The notes below the pieces were generated by a model. That model was given only the letters and a program-made list of their open reading frames with translations, was not told the DNA's origin and did not search any database. Shown piece after piece: positions 22,599 to 35,114 of a stretch of DNA of 64,000 nt. The translations under genes were made by a program, and so were the position numbers. Each line of letters starts with the position of its first letter. Position 1 is the first letter of the stretch. Source of the stretch: Sistotremastrum niveocremeum HHB9708 (lineage: Eukaryota > Basidiomycota > Agaricomycetes > Sistotremastrales > Sistotremastraceae); assembly GCA_001630475.1 (NCBI GenBank), contig KV419404.1, positions 44,225 to 108,224 on the forward strand. The letters run 5' to 3'.

Positions 22599-24726
22599 TT
22601 ACTCCCAATATCGAGGAAACTTATTCTCCATACTCTGACCCCCAACTTCTAAGAAATCCGACGGTCGATCCCGCTTCAAATGTCTTCGTCGAGGGTTCAC
22701 TGGTAGTCTCTGATAAGGCGACTCTGGTCCCATATTCTGATGATCGGCCCAGTTGGGTTGCTTGTACGCTCCATTCTGTCCGTAATTGTTGAAGGCTGGA
22801 TACATCTGTTGTTGAGGCATCCCCATAACGCCGCCGAAAGGATCCGGCATTCCAAACATTGACTGCTGAGGAATTTGCGCCTGTGCTTGAACCTGCGTGA
22901 GGAGGGCAGCCATGGTCTGTGCCTGAGCGAACATGACCTGCTTTTGCTGCAATTGCATCTGGGTTTGATTGCGAATGTGGAGCGGCAGATTGTGATTCGA
23001 GAGCATGGCCTGGAGCTGTTGGATTTCGGCTTGGAGTTGTTCGAGTGACATCCCTTCTTGGTATCCGGGTTGGTTGCTCTGAGGGAAAGCTTCCAAAGGC
23101 CCACCGGGCTGTTCTTCAGAATATTCTTGCTCTTCCGGAGTGGGCTGACGAGGAGTCGAAGTTCGCTGCAAGAGAATGTCAGAAATTAGTCACCGTCTTT
23201 GTATATTCACTCACCGGTTGGTCTTCACCTCCATCTCCTCTTGAATTCTCAGCTTCGCTTCTATGAGATTGCTCGATAAGAGCGTCGATGTGATCCATGA
23301 TTCTGGTGCGCATAGGCTTATCCTCAACCAGGAGGTCTAGCGATGCAATCCTGGTGCTACACTTCGGACATATGAAATCGCGTTCGAGAAGGTGTGTTTG
23401 AATGCATCCCTCGCCGTATGTGGTACTACAACAAGGCGTTTTAACCGCGTCGTGGAAAAGTTTGGAGCATAAGGGACACGCCAAGTTCGGATCCGTAACC
23501 GGTCTTTCTCGCACGTCGGCTTCAGTCAAAGTCTTTGGCTTGGCTTTTTGTTTTTCCCAAGCAGCACTGTAGTCGAAATGATCAGAACAGGTCAATGTAT
23601 GAAACAGACAGAACTTGCCTATCGGGTTGGGCCACCACGTAACTTCCTTCGGGAGTGATCATGACACCCTGAGCCAGTTGGCTGTCGGTGGGCTGTTCGA
23701 CCGTCTTCAGGAAACTTCGTGGAATACCGGTGGTGCGCTTGAGTCGGGGCTTATGGTCCCACTCTTTGTTGTTGTTCGTGGGGCAGTCCTGAATCCAATG
23801 ACCTGCAAACGGAGAATTCAGCAAGGAATAACAAAGAAAGGGGGTTACACGTGCCTTTTTGGCCGCATCTATAACACACATATCCTGCAGGAATTGGTCG
23901 ATCTGAAGGCGGATGATAGGGCTGGTATCGGTCACTCGAACGGCCTTCTCCTTGGCCAGGGAAAGGCTTTCGGCCGCGAGGAGCAGAGTATACACGTTGA
24001 GCTCTAATAGATGGAACAACGAAACAAACAAATTGATGAGAAAAAAATTCTATTGTAAAGGGATAATGCGTTAGACGCGGTACTAACTGAGACATCTTTT
24101 CTTGAGTGGCACTCCAGTTCTCCTGTTCAGCTGCAAACATAGCCGCCAACGCATCCTCCTCGTCGGCAGTCGCCAGAGATGGAACCTGAGACGGATTACT
24201 TCGGAGTATGGGCGCTCGATTGATTGAACCTACTGGCGTCGATGATTTGCTGTCTTGGGCCTCCTGGCCAGTATCCTTGCTGTCATATCGTTTTGTCGAA
24301 GGGCCTGGATTTCTCGACCAAGTATTCTGGCCAAGCAGATTGGGTCTCTCCTTCGGGGGCAGAGGCGGGGTTCCGTTGCTCTCTGGTCTTCCAACCTTCG
24401 TCACGTACATCGCAGCTTTACCTTTACCGGGACGAGAGGGGGGCACACGCTTCGCAACAACTGAGGCTGATCGAGGCACGATATGGGAATCATCATATTC
24501 TATGGAAAGATAGGTTCAAAACTAGACATTGTCTCACATCGTCACTGTACGTACCTTCGTCAGTGGCAGGGTCCAGAATGAGTAAATCAAAATCGGTGGC
24601 TTTCCCGAGCTCTTTGGCTTGGATGATCTCTCTCTTCAAATCAGCGACAGAAATGCCGGTGCCATCGAAGGCCACGCGTGACTCGTCTTTCTGAGACTTG
24701 AATTTGTAGTAAACAAATGAAGACAT
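22599..24726 (-). CDS. mpe1: Mpe1/RBBP6-type cleavage and polyadenylation factor subunit
   Basis: Starts at ATG 24726 with a DWNN domain (MSSFVYYKFKSQKDESRVAF, ISVADLKREII, DFDLLILDPATDE), a ubiquitin-like fold unique to this family. A CCHC zinc knuckle follows (YVCYRCGQKG, then HWIQDCPTN across an intron near 23810). A RING/U-box-like domain comes next at about 23500-23330 (CPLCSKLFHDAVKTPCC, FICPKC). The C-terminal 190 codons are Gln/Pro/Met-rich (QLQAEIQQLQAML, MFGMPDPFGGVMGMPQQQM) and end in PRYWE before the stop at 22599. At least five introns. In yeast Mpe1 is an essential subunit of the cleavage and polyadenylation factor in the nucleus. The gene is divergent from zpr1. Confidence 0.92.
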
Positions 24727-25031
24727 GAGGGTTTATTGTCAATGAATTATCGACAGAAAACGCTGTGTACAGATCAACAACGAAAGAGTGAAAAGGAATC
24801 AAATGTAAAACGGGTTGGCTGGGTCGCTGGCAGAGGATGATGGTGGTCCGACGCAGAAAGGGATGCGGCACTGCGGAGTTTACTAGGTTGTTTGTAATCG
24901 GAGCCTTCCGATTGCGGATCTCGGATGGGGATATCTGGAAAGCTGACTTGACTCGAACCCTCGTGCGCATTCTAGAATCGTCCCTTTGCCGTCTTAAAAG
25001 CTCTTGAATCTCAAAGACAATCTCAATCAGA
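24727..25031. promoter_or_regulatory. Shared divergent upstream region of mpe1 and zpr1
   Basis: 305 bp separate the start codons of two conserved, divergently transcribed genes, so it must hold both promoters and both 5' UTRs. No clear TATA box or other named element is seen. Confidence 0.5.
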
Positions 25032-26820
25032 ATGGCCCAGAATTTCTTCCCATCTATTGGATCTCTTGCTGAGCAAACTGATCTTCTTCCCGACGAGGAG
25101 GAAGAGGTGCAAGTTGCAAATGTAGATGCTACGAAAGACGATGAGGACCGTCCTTTACAGGAAGTCGAAAGTCTTTGCATGTCATGTGGAGAGCAAGTAT
25201 GCCTTTCATTCCTACTGCCTAGATCTGAACATGTCTGACGATTGTGCAGGGTGTAACTCGCATGATGCTCACCTCAATTCCTTATTTCCGCGAAGTAATA
25301 GTCATGTCGTTTCGATGTGAACATTGTGGGGCCCAGAACAATGAAGTGCAATCTGCCGGTGGCATAAGAGGCACGGTCGGTTTTTGGCATGTCATTGGAG
25401 AACATCACTTTCTCATGCTGCCCATTTTACTTTCCAGATCAAGGATCAGCGTATACCGCTAAGATCTTAAACCGAGAAGATTTGGACCGACAGATTGTGA
25501 AGTCTGCTTCATGTACCGTCTCTATTCCCGAGTGGGAGTTGACAATCCCTCCGAACCGAGGACAACTCACCAACGTAGAGGGCCTGCTCCGCGACATCGT
25601 CAACGATCTGTCTGTCAATCAACCTCTGCGTCGAATAGAGGATGAACCTGCATATAAAAAAGTCCAGAAGATCATTGACGACTTCACCGAGGTCATCGAC
25701 GATAGTACCGAAGATGAAACCGAAGGGACTCCCGCCGAAAAGGAACCTAAAAGGGAGAAGCAGAAGGAGGACAAAATTGCCCATCCCTTTACTGTCATTC
25801 TTGACGATCCTGCGGGGAGCTCGTGGATCGAGTTCATCGGCTCGATGGCTGATCCAAAATGGAACCTCCGCCTGTATCATCGTACAAAGGAACAGACGCA
25901 AGCACTCGGGTTCGCGACTGAGGAGACGGAGGCTCATGATGCCCCCGAGGCAGCCCCCGTCAATCAGGATGAAGTGCTTGTCTTCCATGGCACCTGCTCA
26001 TCGTGTGGAAGACCGCTTGACACGCGAATGAAGACCGTATCAATTCCTTATTTCAAGGCGTGTATCCTCGAACCAATTCTTCAGCCTTTGTTCATTCTTG
26101 CGCCGTAGGACATCATTATCATGTCGACCAACTGCGACGCTTGTGGTTATAAGGACAACGAGGTTAAATCCAGCGGCGCCATCTCAGAAAAGGGCAAGCG
26201 CATAACTCTCAAAGTCGAGGACAAGGAAGATCTTTCGCGAGACATTCTCAAGGTTGGTACTGACATTGTATTACTAAATAGCGTGCTGAACGGTGTGCAA
26301 TCTTTTCTAGAGCGAAACTTGTGGTCTCACCATACCCGAAATCGATTTGGTTTTACAACCTGGCACCCTCGGCGGACGTTTCACCACCATCGAAGGCATT
26401 CTCGAACAGATATATGAGGAACTCAGTGAGAAGGTCTACATGACTGGCGATTCACATACCGGCGAGAACTCTTTCGAGAAGTTCCTTGCAGATCTTAAAG
26501 ACGTCAGTCAATTGCGTCAAGCCCATTCGTTTGATCCATATTGACGCCTCGTTTATCAGGTCAAGAACGTGACCCGGCCTTACACCCTCATCATCGACGA
26601 TCCTATGGCCAACTCTTACTTGCAAAACATATACGCGCCTGATCCAGACCCCAACATGACTACCGAGATATACGAACGAACGTGGGCGCAGAATGAAGAG
26701 CTCGGCTTGAACGATATGAAGGTTGAGAACTACGCGGAACCGGAACCTGCGCAGAATTTGGAGAGCGTCTCAGCAGTGCCGTCACCGTCGCATATCGGGG
26801 ATATTCCTTCCCCAGTGTAA
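25032..26820 (+). CDS. zpr1: ZPR1 zinc-finger protein
   Basis: ATG at 25032 ([20 protein letters not shown]). The gene encodes two tandem ZPR1 modules. First zinc finger: CMSCGEQ, intron, [18 protein letters not shown], then [16 protein letters not shown], followed by an A-domain with [15 protein letters not shown]. Second: [21 protein letters not shown], intron, [18 protein letters not shown], followed by [17 protein letters not shown] and [14 protein letters not shown]. It ends at [12 protein letters not shown], stop 26818-26820. At least five short introns. ZPR1 moves between cytoplasm and nucleus and acts in biogenesis of translation elongation factor eEF1A. Acidic N-terminus and tail are typical. 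Confidence 0.93.
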
Positions 26821-27388
26821 TCACAGCCGTTGCTTTGAGCGGCCTCGATGCCTCAAAGAACATCGATATAGTACATATATTCGTAGTGCCTTTCAATAGA
26901 GGGAAGCGAATTCGATGCGATCCAACCGTCTCTTAGACTCTTACACTGTACTCTACGATAGCAAGTGCTTTTTGCAATTTGGAATTTGGAACTTCATTTA
27001 GTTATTAGGATCAGGCTCGGTATTCCTAATACATCATTATCGGCCGTCTCAACACCAGTGAGATGCCAAACACATAAGACTGCGACTTGGTTTGCTAAAG
27101 AGGTAGAAGAGAAAAGCTCTTCAGCAGCCCGTGCTAAACGTGGCTGCAGGGTAGTCCACTCAAGCAACGTAAGCGATGAGAGTAGAGTATATGTATATGA
27201 GTCATGAACGAGAGAGCGCGCGGAAGAAATGGGGTTGTAGGAACGGAAAGGACAGGAAGTGGGATGGGAGAGATAGTAGGTCCGCCGTGATGAAGAAAGC
27301 AAGAAAGATGCAAGTGCGAAAGCCAAAGCCAATGAAGGGGGTGGGAGCGTGTACCCTATGTAACAGGTCAGAACCAAGCGATGGTTCA
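26821..27388. other. Convergent 3' intergenic region
   Basis: 568 bp between the stop codons of zpr1 and the PP2A-B gene. Contains the 3' UTRs of both; no gene recognised. The 27200-27400 part is purine-rich on the plus strand. Confidence 0.4.
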
Positions 27389-29188
27389 TCATGCGGCACT
27401 ATACTGTAACGGAGGAACGAACGACAGTTAGTAGATGGATCTATGACAGCATACATATTTGTGGAATCACTTACAAGGAAAAGATTATTGGTTGCCGCAA
27501 TCTAAGATTATCAGGTTTCAGATCAGCGGTCCGTCAGGAATAATGAGGATCGAATGACGTACCGCTATGGTGTTCTCTCTTGGATGCCAGCTTCCGTGCA
27601 AAATCTTCTTATTGAAGTCGATTGAATCCAGATTCATCCCTTCTTTCTTGATGCCATTTCCTTTCACAGCTGTCTTACCGCCTCCGATCTTCTTCGCCTT
27701 GAATGCAGACTTGTCGGCTTGCAACAGGATGTCATTACCCGAGGCCACGTCATATATCCGGAAGTAGTTATGGTATGAACCCGTCAGGGCTTGGCTGTCG
27801 AAAGGTCGGAACAAAGCCACAAGGAAAGAATTGAGTCACTCACGTGCCATCCCCGCTGAATGTGCATTCGAACTTATCGAATATACAATCATTCTCATAG
27901 AGATCACAGAGCTTGCCGCGCAAGTGGTCATGGATCTGTATCGTCTTGATGGGTTTTGACTCCATGTTGATATCCCAGACCTTCAATGATAAATAATCCC
28001 GAGAGAGAATGTAGCGCCCGTCCTGGCTGAATTTAACATCGGAAATCGAGGAGATAATTTCGGAGAAGAAGGACCGATTGGTTGGATCTTCTTCTTCTTC
28101 GAATTCTAGAAGCAGGAGTTCAGGTGGAAGTGAAAGAAATGGTGATGATTGAGATGTCTACGTTTTGCGTGTCGATCGCATAATGCTGATTCTCGCATGT
28201 CTGCCAATTTAATCGTTCCTTTTGAGCTTGAGTACATGAAGTTGTTGCACTGGATTGGATGAAATTCGGCAGCGGTGATGACCTCTGTCAGCTCTTCCAT
28301 ATTGACAGGTTTGATATCGACGATGTCTTTTGGCATAATGGATATCAGACGATGCATCAATACAATCAGCGGAAAACGTACTGAAACTCTGGTCACTGAT
28401 GTTGAGGTTCCAGAGATTCACTCGGAGATCATCGGCAGAGATGTACGTTTCACCGTCGGAGTTGATGGAGATGGAGTTGATGTGATAAGCATGAGCATTG
28501 GAATAAACCTTGCGGGGGATGGCTGCAACGATCTGATCTTGTGCTTGCATCCGGGGGAGACGGAGGTGGGCTCGGGAGGTGGGTGGAGGTAAAGGTCGTT
28601 GACCATCGTGCAGATTAGACTCGGCGACCACACGCAGCGACTTCTCGAATACTTTCCATAGCTTGATTGTCTTATCTATTAGTTATTGGTTATCATGATC
28701 GATCCAAATGAGTTTCATCGAGGAAACGTACCGTTAGTCGATAGAAGGAAGTGAGCAGAATTCTGCCTCCGGCACCATTTTATTTTATTGATTTTCTCTT
28801 CGATTTCGAGTGATTTTAGATAATCAAACTCGGGCTCGTGTGACTGGAACTCGGTATAAAATTTGTATTCACAGCCTTTTTTCTGCCAAAGAAAAGTTGA
28901 TTCAACAATGAATGGTGGAGAACGAGTCAACCGATGACGCACCGTGTCGTTTCGTTCGAATAGGACGACTCTGCCACCCTTGTCTCCGGTAGCTAGATAG
29001 TCACCTGTATGATCAAACTCTACTGTAGAGATAATATCGGCTGAATGGCGAGGAGAATGTAAGAATCGAGCTGCAGATGACAACGAAGCTGATAACGGAG
29101 TACCTTCAGTGATATCCTCGACTTCTCCTTTATCGCCAAAACACTGAGCGAACCGCCATTGGCCTGAAGTCGACGCGTCGCCGTCCAT
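27389..29188 (-). CDS. PP2A regulatory subunit B (PR55/Cdc55-type WD40)
   Basis: Starts at ATG 29188 ([20 protein letters not shown]) and gives the PR55 sequence almost unbroken. It includes [113 protein letters not shown] and [20 protein letters not shown]. The last exons are tiny: a 27-nt exon (IAATNNLFL, about 27477-27503) and a 15-nt terminal exon (YSAA-stop, 27389-27403). At least eight introns. It is the substrate-targeting B subunit of protein phosphatase 2A, active in mitotic exit, morphogenesis and stress signalling. It forms a seven-bladed propeller. Confidence 0.93.
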
Positions 29189-30966
29189 ACGAGAGATGAG
29201 GGCTGGATGAGGGCGGAGGTTGCTCTGATCGCTATTTCACTCGACGAGTGAAGCTTTGGGGGCTGGTGTGGTGGGCTTAGGGTGCGATCACGGTTCAGTC
29301 AAAAGATGGAATTGCAATACTAGATTCGTGTAAGCGATGTGAGAAGAACATCTGAAATCCAGGGAACTGTATACACACAACGCGTTACACGACGAGAGCG
29401 CGGTCAGGAAGGTGTTCGTTCGGAGGCGCGGTTGCGTTTGCGGCAAGCGGGGAAGTCGCCTCTAATCGGTCCACTCGTCGAAAATATTCAGAATGGACTA
29501 GAAATTTGCCCTTGTTCCAAGTTGTCGCCCCTTGCAACCTCGTCTTCAAAATCCGAACAATATTGACTCTGTTATCTCTATGGCGAATATATTCTCAATT
29601 ATGACAAGGAAACAATTTTGAACGGCACACTCCGATCTCCTTGTTTTAGATGCGATGACGACGTTACACGCTTTGGCCGCAACGCAGTGCATCAGTCTCC
29701 CCGACGTGGCACCCTGCCAACTCATCGTGTCTGCAGCTCTCCTCCCGTCATAACGGCCTATACTCGTTGCTTGCCTCGTGGCGGCATTGCGCCTCTCACG
29801 CTCTTCCCTCGCCTCACGTAACACTTGCCGCGGCCATGGCGCTATGAACCATTTTCAGTCGCAAGACCCACTTGTTATTCACGACTCGAGCCTTATCTTT
29901 GCAACGATTGTGATGGAAGACGGAACCGAATTGTACTCTGACCATATATCCTGATTGAACGCTTCTGAGTCGCACGATAAGAAATTGCATGACTCAAATA
30001 ATTATATATCACGTACATGTTTGTTTGAATGCCGGGTGAAGTCATTCGCGGCAAATGGCCTTGCTTTGACAGGCCCAAAGGGGTGCGTTCGCAAGGTGGA
30101 GCTCCTATCGTGCGCATGGGGTAAATCGCCTCAGTACAGTTATGTGGTTCGAGAGGTCGAACTTGAAGCTGGTTCACGTCCTAGAGATCCAGGGATAGGA
30201 ACGGAGCCGTAAGCTTCAGGCAGGCATGTGTAGATAACTCCGAGTTCTCGCATTCGGCGAAGCTCAGGGCGACCAAGGCAGGCGCTTCGCGCTCCAATTG
30301 ATGCTATGTTCCTGCTTGGTTCCTGCGGTGCACGCTCAGCAAAATACCAGCGGAACGGTTGCTACCAACGCGGTGACACTACTTGGGCCAGTCAAACAAT
30401 GTTGCATACGCAGTGGCAGCGCAAGGTAAAACATACCCAAAGGCTCACGGGCAAGATTGGAGGTGCAAGATTGGATGAGAGAAACAGGTTTGGCGGACGA
30501 GAAATGCGCTGAAGTATTGGTGCTGAGAACAGGGCCGCCTGTTTGCTTCCCAGATCTAATCTCTCGTATGGCACATGTAGAGGCCCAGATGGCATTGTTC
30601 TAAAGGTCTCGGCCAAAATCAAGTTCTTCTATGCTCCAGGAACACCTCCAGAAGACGGAGCACAGCGAGCAACGGCCCCAGATGCATGGCCGATGGTTTG
30701 GTGTCGTGCCGTTGATAGGATACTCAAGTAAAAGCCGAGGTGGCCAGTGCCGAAGACGTCTGAATTAGTCCATAGTAAAATTCATGAAGTATTAACAGAG
30801 CACGAGCAAGCAGTATAATGTTTCCAGATATTTTTTTCGCAGAGGAGGAGCAAACATTCTTGACAGCTTCGAGCGAACAAGGCCGTATTCGACGGTCGAG
30901 AGCAGTCGGAAACAGAGCAGGCCAATTGTTTGCACATATTTGCTCACATTCAAGCAATAAGCAACG
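29189..30966. other. 1.8-kb intergenic region, nothing recognised
   Basis: Lies between the divergent PP2A-B and cox9 starts. Several open frames of 60-110 codons occur on both strands (for example minus 29546-29824, plus 30306-30512), but none has recognisable motifs or conserved exon borders. The promoters of both genes must be here. Confidence 0.4.
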
Positions 30967-31266
30967 ATGATTGCACCCATCACTGGCAAGCTGCGAAAAC
31001 GTTTCATTACAGACCTTAGCACTGCTATGGGTCTTGCAATTGCTGGAGGATATGGCTTTTGGTGAGTTTCCCAACACTTTGGTCCAGTTTCCGTTGCTGA
31101 TCCAGCACTTGAAGGTATGGCTTACATCTCCCGTCGGGTATGCTTCTAGGGCATTTCTTGCCTTTCTTTATACCTGGTCTGACTTCTTTGTGTGATTACA
31201 GTCCGCCGACGCGAACAATTCTACCTCAACTTGGAACAGAGACGAAAAGCTGGCGAGATTGTATAG
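30967..31266 (+). CDS. cox9: Cytochrome c oxidase subunit Cox9 (VIIa)
   Basis: A small three-exon gene: 30967-31061, 31115-31137 and 31202-31266 (95+23+65 nt), giving 60 residues. The protein begins MIAPITGKLRKRFITDLSTA, has one membrane segment (MGLAIAGGYGFWYGLHLP) and ends RRREQFYLNLEQRRKAGEIV. This matches the yeast Cox9 pattern: MTIAPITG start, a central helix, and an R-REKFY.L..R tail. It is a nuclear-encoded inner-membrane subunit of complex IV. The middle exon is only 23 nt; using the alternative acceptor 31 nt upstream of it would give an immediate stop. The splice phase joins TG/G (Trp) and G/TC (Val). Confidence 0.9.
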
Positions 31267-31428
31267 AGAAGTGACCCAGAAGGCTGTCTACCTATCCCAG
31301 TCCAATGTCACCTGCATCCGCAGCTCCTATCCAATAATCTATATTGCAATCCAGAATCCTTCAAACAAAGGCGTAAAGATAAATCATTAATTATAGGGTA
31401 AATGCTCGACATATAGATGTGCAACTCG

Positions 31429-32917
31429 TCACTCCATCAGCCCGTAACTCCGCAAGATCTCACAACTCTCAATCTTCTCTGCCTTGATCTCGTCAATCTT
31501 CTTCCAATTCGCACCAAATCCTAAGATCCCCATCTCGCTGTCTATGCGTCGCTGTCGACGATCATACCCGCGCTGACACTCATTCCAATGATGTCCTGCG
31601 AAACGCTCTTCAACTCCTTTTTCAAAAGTCGCAAGCTTGCGACTCGTTTTCCCGACCTGTTGTTGATCTCGTACTTCGGGCGGAATAGATTGATATATGG
31701 GATGGTTGGTGAAAGAGGGCGGATGGACATAATAAGGGATATTGTGATTGCTTGTGTATCGCAGGGAGCTGAATTGTGAAGAGGGTGTGAATGAGAACGA
31801 TGGATCAGGGGTGTGGCCGGTGAACATGCCCGGGAGGTACGATAGGAACGAAAAGAAGAATAGGAGGAGGAGGGGAAGGAGTTGAACGAAATTGCTGCGA
31901 GGGTCTTGTTGGGCATCTCCTCGAGGTCTTGCACGAGCGCCAGCATTGTACACTCGTGTCGTTCGGAAGCCACCAGGTCCAAATGAGGTCGTGAATACTT
32001 AGATAGTGCGTATTGGTTCAGTTGTTCCGATGATGTGGATGTTAATGATATACGCACTAGGGCCTCCACCGAATCCGCCCCCGAATATATCACCTCCAAA
32101 TCCACCTTGTGCGCCTCTTCCTCCGAAGAACATGTTGAACAAGTCTTCGGGACTCATCTCGCCCTCGAAGCCACCACCACCGGCCGGGTTGAAGCCTGCC
32201 ATGCCCGATGACCGCGATTCAGGATCCGAGCCGCTCCTGTCGAAAGCAGCACGCTTCTGTGGGTCGGAAAGGACCTGGAATGCCTTTGAAACCACTTGAA
32301 ATTTGAATCAATTGAGTGAATAATGCGATGGGAATTGACTAGCAATTTACTTTTGAAGGCTTCATCAGCACCTGGAGCTCCATTCTTATCGGGATGTAGT
32401 TGCAGAGCAATCTAAACAGACGTATTAGAATCTGCGTGTGGAGTTGCATGTAACACTGATGAGCACGGACCTTCCTATAAGCTTTCTTGATGTCTGCCTC
32501 CTCGCAATCCTTAGATAAGGAGAGAATCTCATAATATTCCGTGATCTTGCACTTCTGAACCCGTTTGACAACTGCCAGCATCTCCGGAGTATATTCTCTC
32601 TTCTCGCTAGTTGTTGATGAGGATCCATTGGCGGTATCTGACGACTTCGCAGTCCTGTTTCGTACTCCCGACGTAGTTTCATGCACTTTCGTTCCGGAAG
32701 CGGATGACTCTGCATTTCCATTTGTCGATGCAGTCGAGGTCGAAGGACCAGAAGCCTCCTGTGCCTCGATTATTTTGAGTAACTCCTTCGCTTCGGGTGT
32801 AGGATACAAAGCGATGGATTTTTCAGCAAATTTCCGGGCGGAGGGTAGATTGCCTGCATTGAAATGTTTCTGAGAAACTGAGATGCATTTGATAGCGTCG
32901 TCCCTGTTGGCAGCCAT
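31429..32917 (-). CDS. ER membrane J-protein, DNAJB12/B14-type (DUF1977), Hlj1-like
   Basis: Starts at ATG 32917 (MAANRDDAIKCISVSQKHFN). An N-terminal TPR-like helical segment is followed by a Ser/Thr-rich linker and a J-domain (ITEYYEILSLSKDCEEADIK, then across an intron ALQLHPDKNGAPGADEAFK with the HPD motif). A Gly/Phe-rich stretch follows (FNMFFGGRGAQGGFGGDIFG), then a single membrane segment (LLPLLLLFFFSFLSYLPG). The luminal DUF1977 region carries YYVHPPSFTNHP and ends ILRSYGLME at stop 31429. This layout is that of ER-anchored Hsp40s that recruit Hsp70 for ER-associated degradation, such as yeast Hlj1 and human DNAJB12. Three introns. Confidence 0.9.
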
Positions 32918-33012
32918 CGAGGTTGGCCGGCTCTGCTGAGGACGTACGTGGCGGAGTGGGAACTCTTGGTTTTGATTACACACTTGTTGGCCGAGGCTTG
33001 CGTTTGATCGTC
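32918..33012. promoter_or_regulatory. 95-bp bidirectional promoter between J-protein and F-box gene
   Basis: Only 95 bp separate the ATG of the minus-strand J-protein gene (32917) from the ATG of the plus-strand F-box gene (33013). Both promoters and both 5' UTRs must share or overlap this space and the neighbouring first exons. Confidence 0.55.
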
Positions 33013-34467
33013 ATGGAGGCTCAAGATACTGAAGAATTGGCTCGCTTTCGACAGAGATGGAAGGAAGAATTAAAGCATACTAAGGAGAAACATATCGAGA
33101 CTATCAAACCTAGCGACGTCCCGAAAGACCAACAGTCGTCGTCATCGGCTGAAGTCAGGGACGCCGTCGTGCAGCCTGTTCCGGTTCAGCGTCATACACC
33201 CCTCGAACAGTATACTCTCGCAGTTCAATATGAACAGCAAGGACTACTCGACGAGGCTCTTACTCTGTATCGACAATCATTTCGACGGGATCCAAATGTC
33301 GACAAAGCCTATCACAGAGAGGAACAGAAGAAAGCCATCGCCGCTCATACATTCGTGCAACCCAAGCATCCTCCTGCAGAGTCTTCATCTTCGAGGCCAG
33401 CACTCATACAGACCGACGCACACATTCTCGATCTCAAGCATTTGACTATCACGGATGACACGCGAAGGCCGTTGCACGCCGTGCTCGCCAACTTTCCACA
33501 CGATCTCGTCTTTCTTCCTGAGGATGATAACAAATATTCCCCGTTCAGGCTCCTCCCCGAGGAAATTGTCATCCATATCCTGATCGAACTTGCTCGTATC
33601 AATGACACTACGACAATCGAACGCTTTGCGTCTGTCAGTCGAAAGGGGCGCATGCTTTCGCTGGATGGCGCAATTTGGAGGTATAAGGAATCATCTCTGT
33701 TACTTTGATTCTGATTGACTTCTTCAAATCCTTAGGGATCTCGCTCGACGCATATACATACCTCCTCAGATACCCGAATCGCTCACAGTAGACGATCTCG
33801 TCTCAGCCTACAAAGAAGATTACCGGCGCATTTACATAGAACAACCTCGTTTACGTCTCGATGGAGTTTACATCGCTGTTTGTCACTACGTGTGTGTGGC
33901 GCCCTATTCTTTGCGAGTGCTGTTCGTTAACCTATGTGTTCTCCAGTCGCAATGGTTTATCTGAGAATCATTGGGTGTCAGTGACGCACCTGGTAACATA
34001 CCACCGTTACCTCCGCTTCTTGCCAACTGGAGAAGTGTTGTCTTTGCTTGCAAACGAAGATGCAAATCCACAACACATTATTCCATTATTGAAACCCGAA
34101 CTTCGGATGAAGGTAGGCATCCGGTTATTATTTCAATCCATGAAGCTTATCATCTCCGTAGGGTTTCATGATTGGAAGGTGGTGCTTGGATGGCACGACA
34201 GTATACATTACGGAACTCCTCGACCCTGGATCACAACCCGCCAAATATTCCTTCCAAATGACACTCAACTTGAAGTCCCGTCCTCTGGGAAGGTGTGTTT
34301 CTGTATTCCTCTGTCATCCCTCAGTAAACTAATATAAGTCTAGATGGAACAAGCTGGATCTTGCCGCGTATGATTCCGTGGACGTAGCCACCGGGGAGGC
34401 ATCTGCGTTCACTTTGAAACATGAACGACCTTACTGGTTCTCTAAAGTTCGGTCTTACAGATGGTGA
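33013..34467 (+). CDS. F-box protein, Fbx9/Hrt3/Pof7 family
   Basis: ATG at 33013 (MEAQDTEELARFRQRWKEEL). Residues about 58-95 form a TPR-like pair (LEQYTLAVQYEQQGLLDEAL, TLYRQSFRRDP). The F-box lies near residues 180-215 (FRLLPEEIVIHILIELARIN, TTIERFASVSRKGRM). After an intron come the family-specific C-terminal signatures: RRIYIPPQIPESLTVDDLVS, CHYVRNGLSENHWVSVTHLV, TYHRYLRFLPTGEVLSLLAN, and the end KVRSYRW at stop 34465-34467. At least four short introns; the second exon ends TACGT before GTGTGG. It is the substrate adaptor of an SCF ubiquitin ligase. Hrt3-type proteins are linked to stress-regulated turnover. Confidence 0.88.
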
Positions 34468-35080
34468 TCGATGGCACCAACGCCAATATTAATTGCATGA
34501 GAAGGCATCTAACATTATCTTCGTATATCAATGCGCCCTTGGTTTGCATTTTTAGACATCTTTGACGCTTAGACATAAATGAACACGTAGATAGAAACCC
34601 TCCAAATCCCACCTCATCGAAGTCTCCGGTCCAAGTGCTCTTGGTTATGCGCTCGTCGTCCTCTTCCCGAGGACTTTAAATTGTAGAGGAACGATTCAGC
34701 CTTTCGACAGCGGCGAGGCGGTGGGGCCGGGCCGGCTTAGCCACTGGGTTCGAGCTTCAGAGTTCACTCATAGCGCAAATAGATACGCTATAACGTTAGC
34801 AGATGTGTATCGCATGCCTTTTCGTGTTCAATTTTCTCCGAGTCCATGCTCTCCACCTTTCTCATCATATATCACCTATAAGGCTAATTTCAGATTCTGT
34901 TGCGCGGCCCAGGGAAATGTACTTCCTAGATTGCGCTTGCGAGTGGGCCTACTGCGTGATAGCTACTTTCCCCAGAAAAACTCGACTGGGACTGGGACCT
35001 GGTAGGTCTTCTGTGAATCCTCGAAGTTTTTGGCAGACCGTCGATGCAAAAATCAGATAAACTTGAAGAGGATAAGGTTT
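34468..35080. other. Intergenic, nothing recognised
   Basis: 3' flank of the F-box gene. No open frame with recognisable motifs. Confidence 0.4.
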
Positions 35081-35114
35081 CGTGATAGCAAACCTTCATG
35101 ACCTCTACTTCAAA

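Noticed and set aside
29546-29824. 92-codon Arg/Ala-rich minus-strand frame as a transposon remnant
   Set aside because: No transposase or reverse transcriptase motif and no flanking repeats were seen.
30120-30180. GGTTCGAG-like string resembling a tRNA T-loop
   Set aside because: No matching acceptor stem, anticodon arm or D-arm could be found around it.
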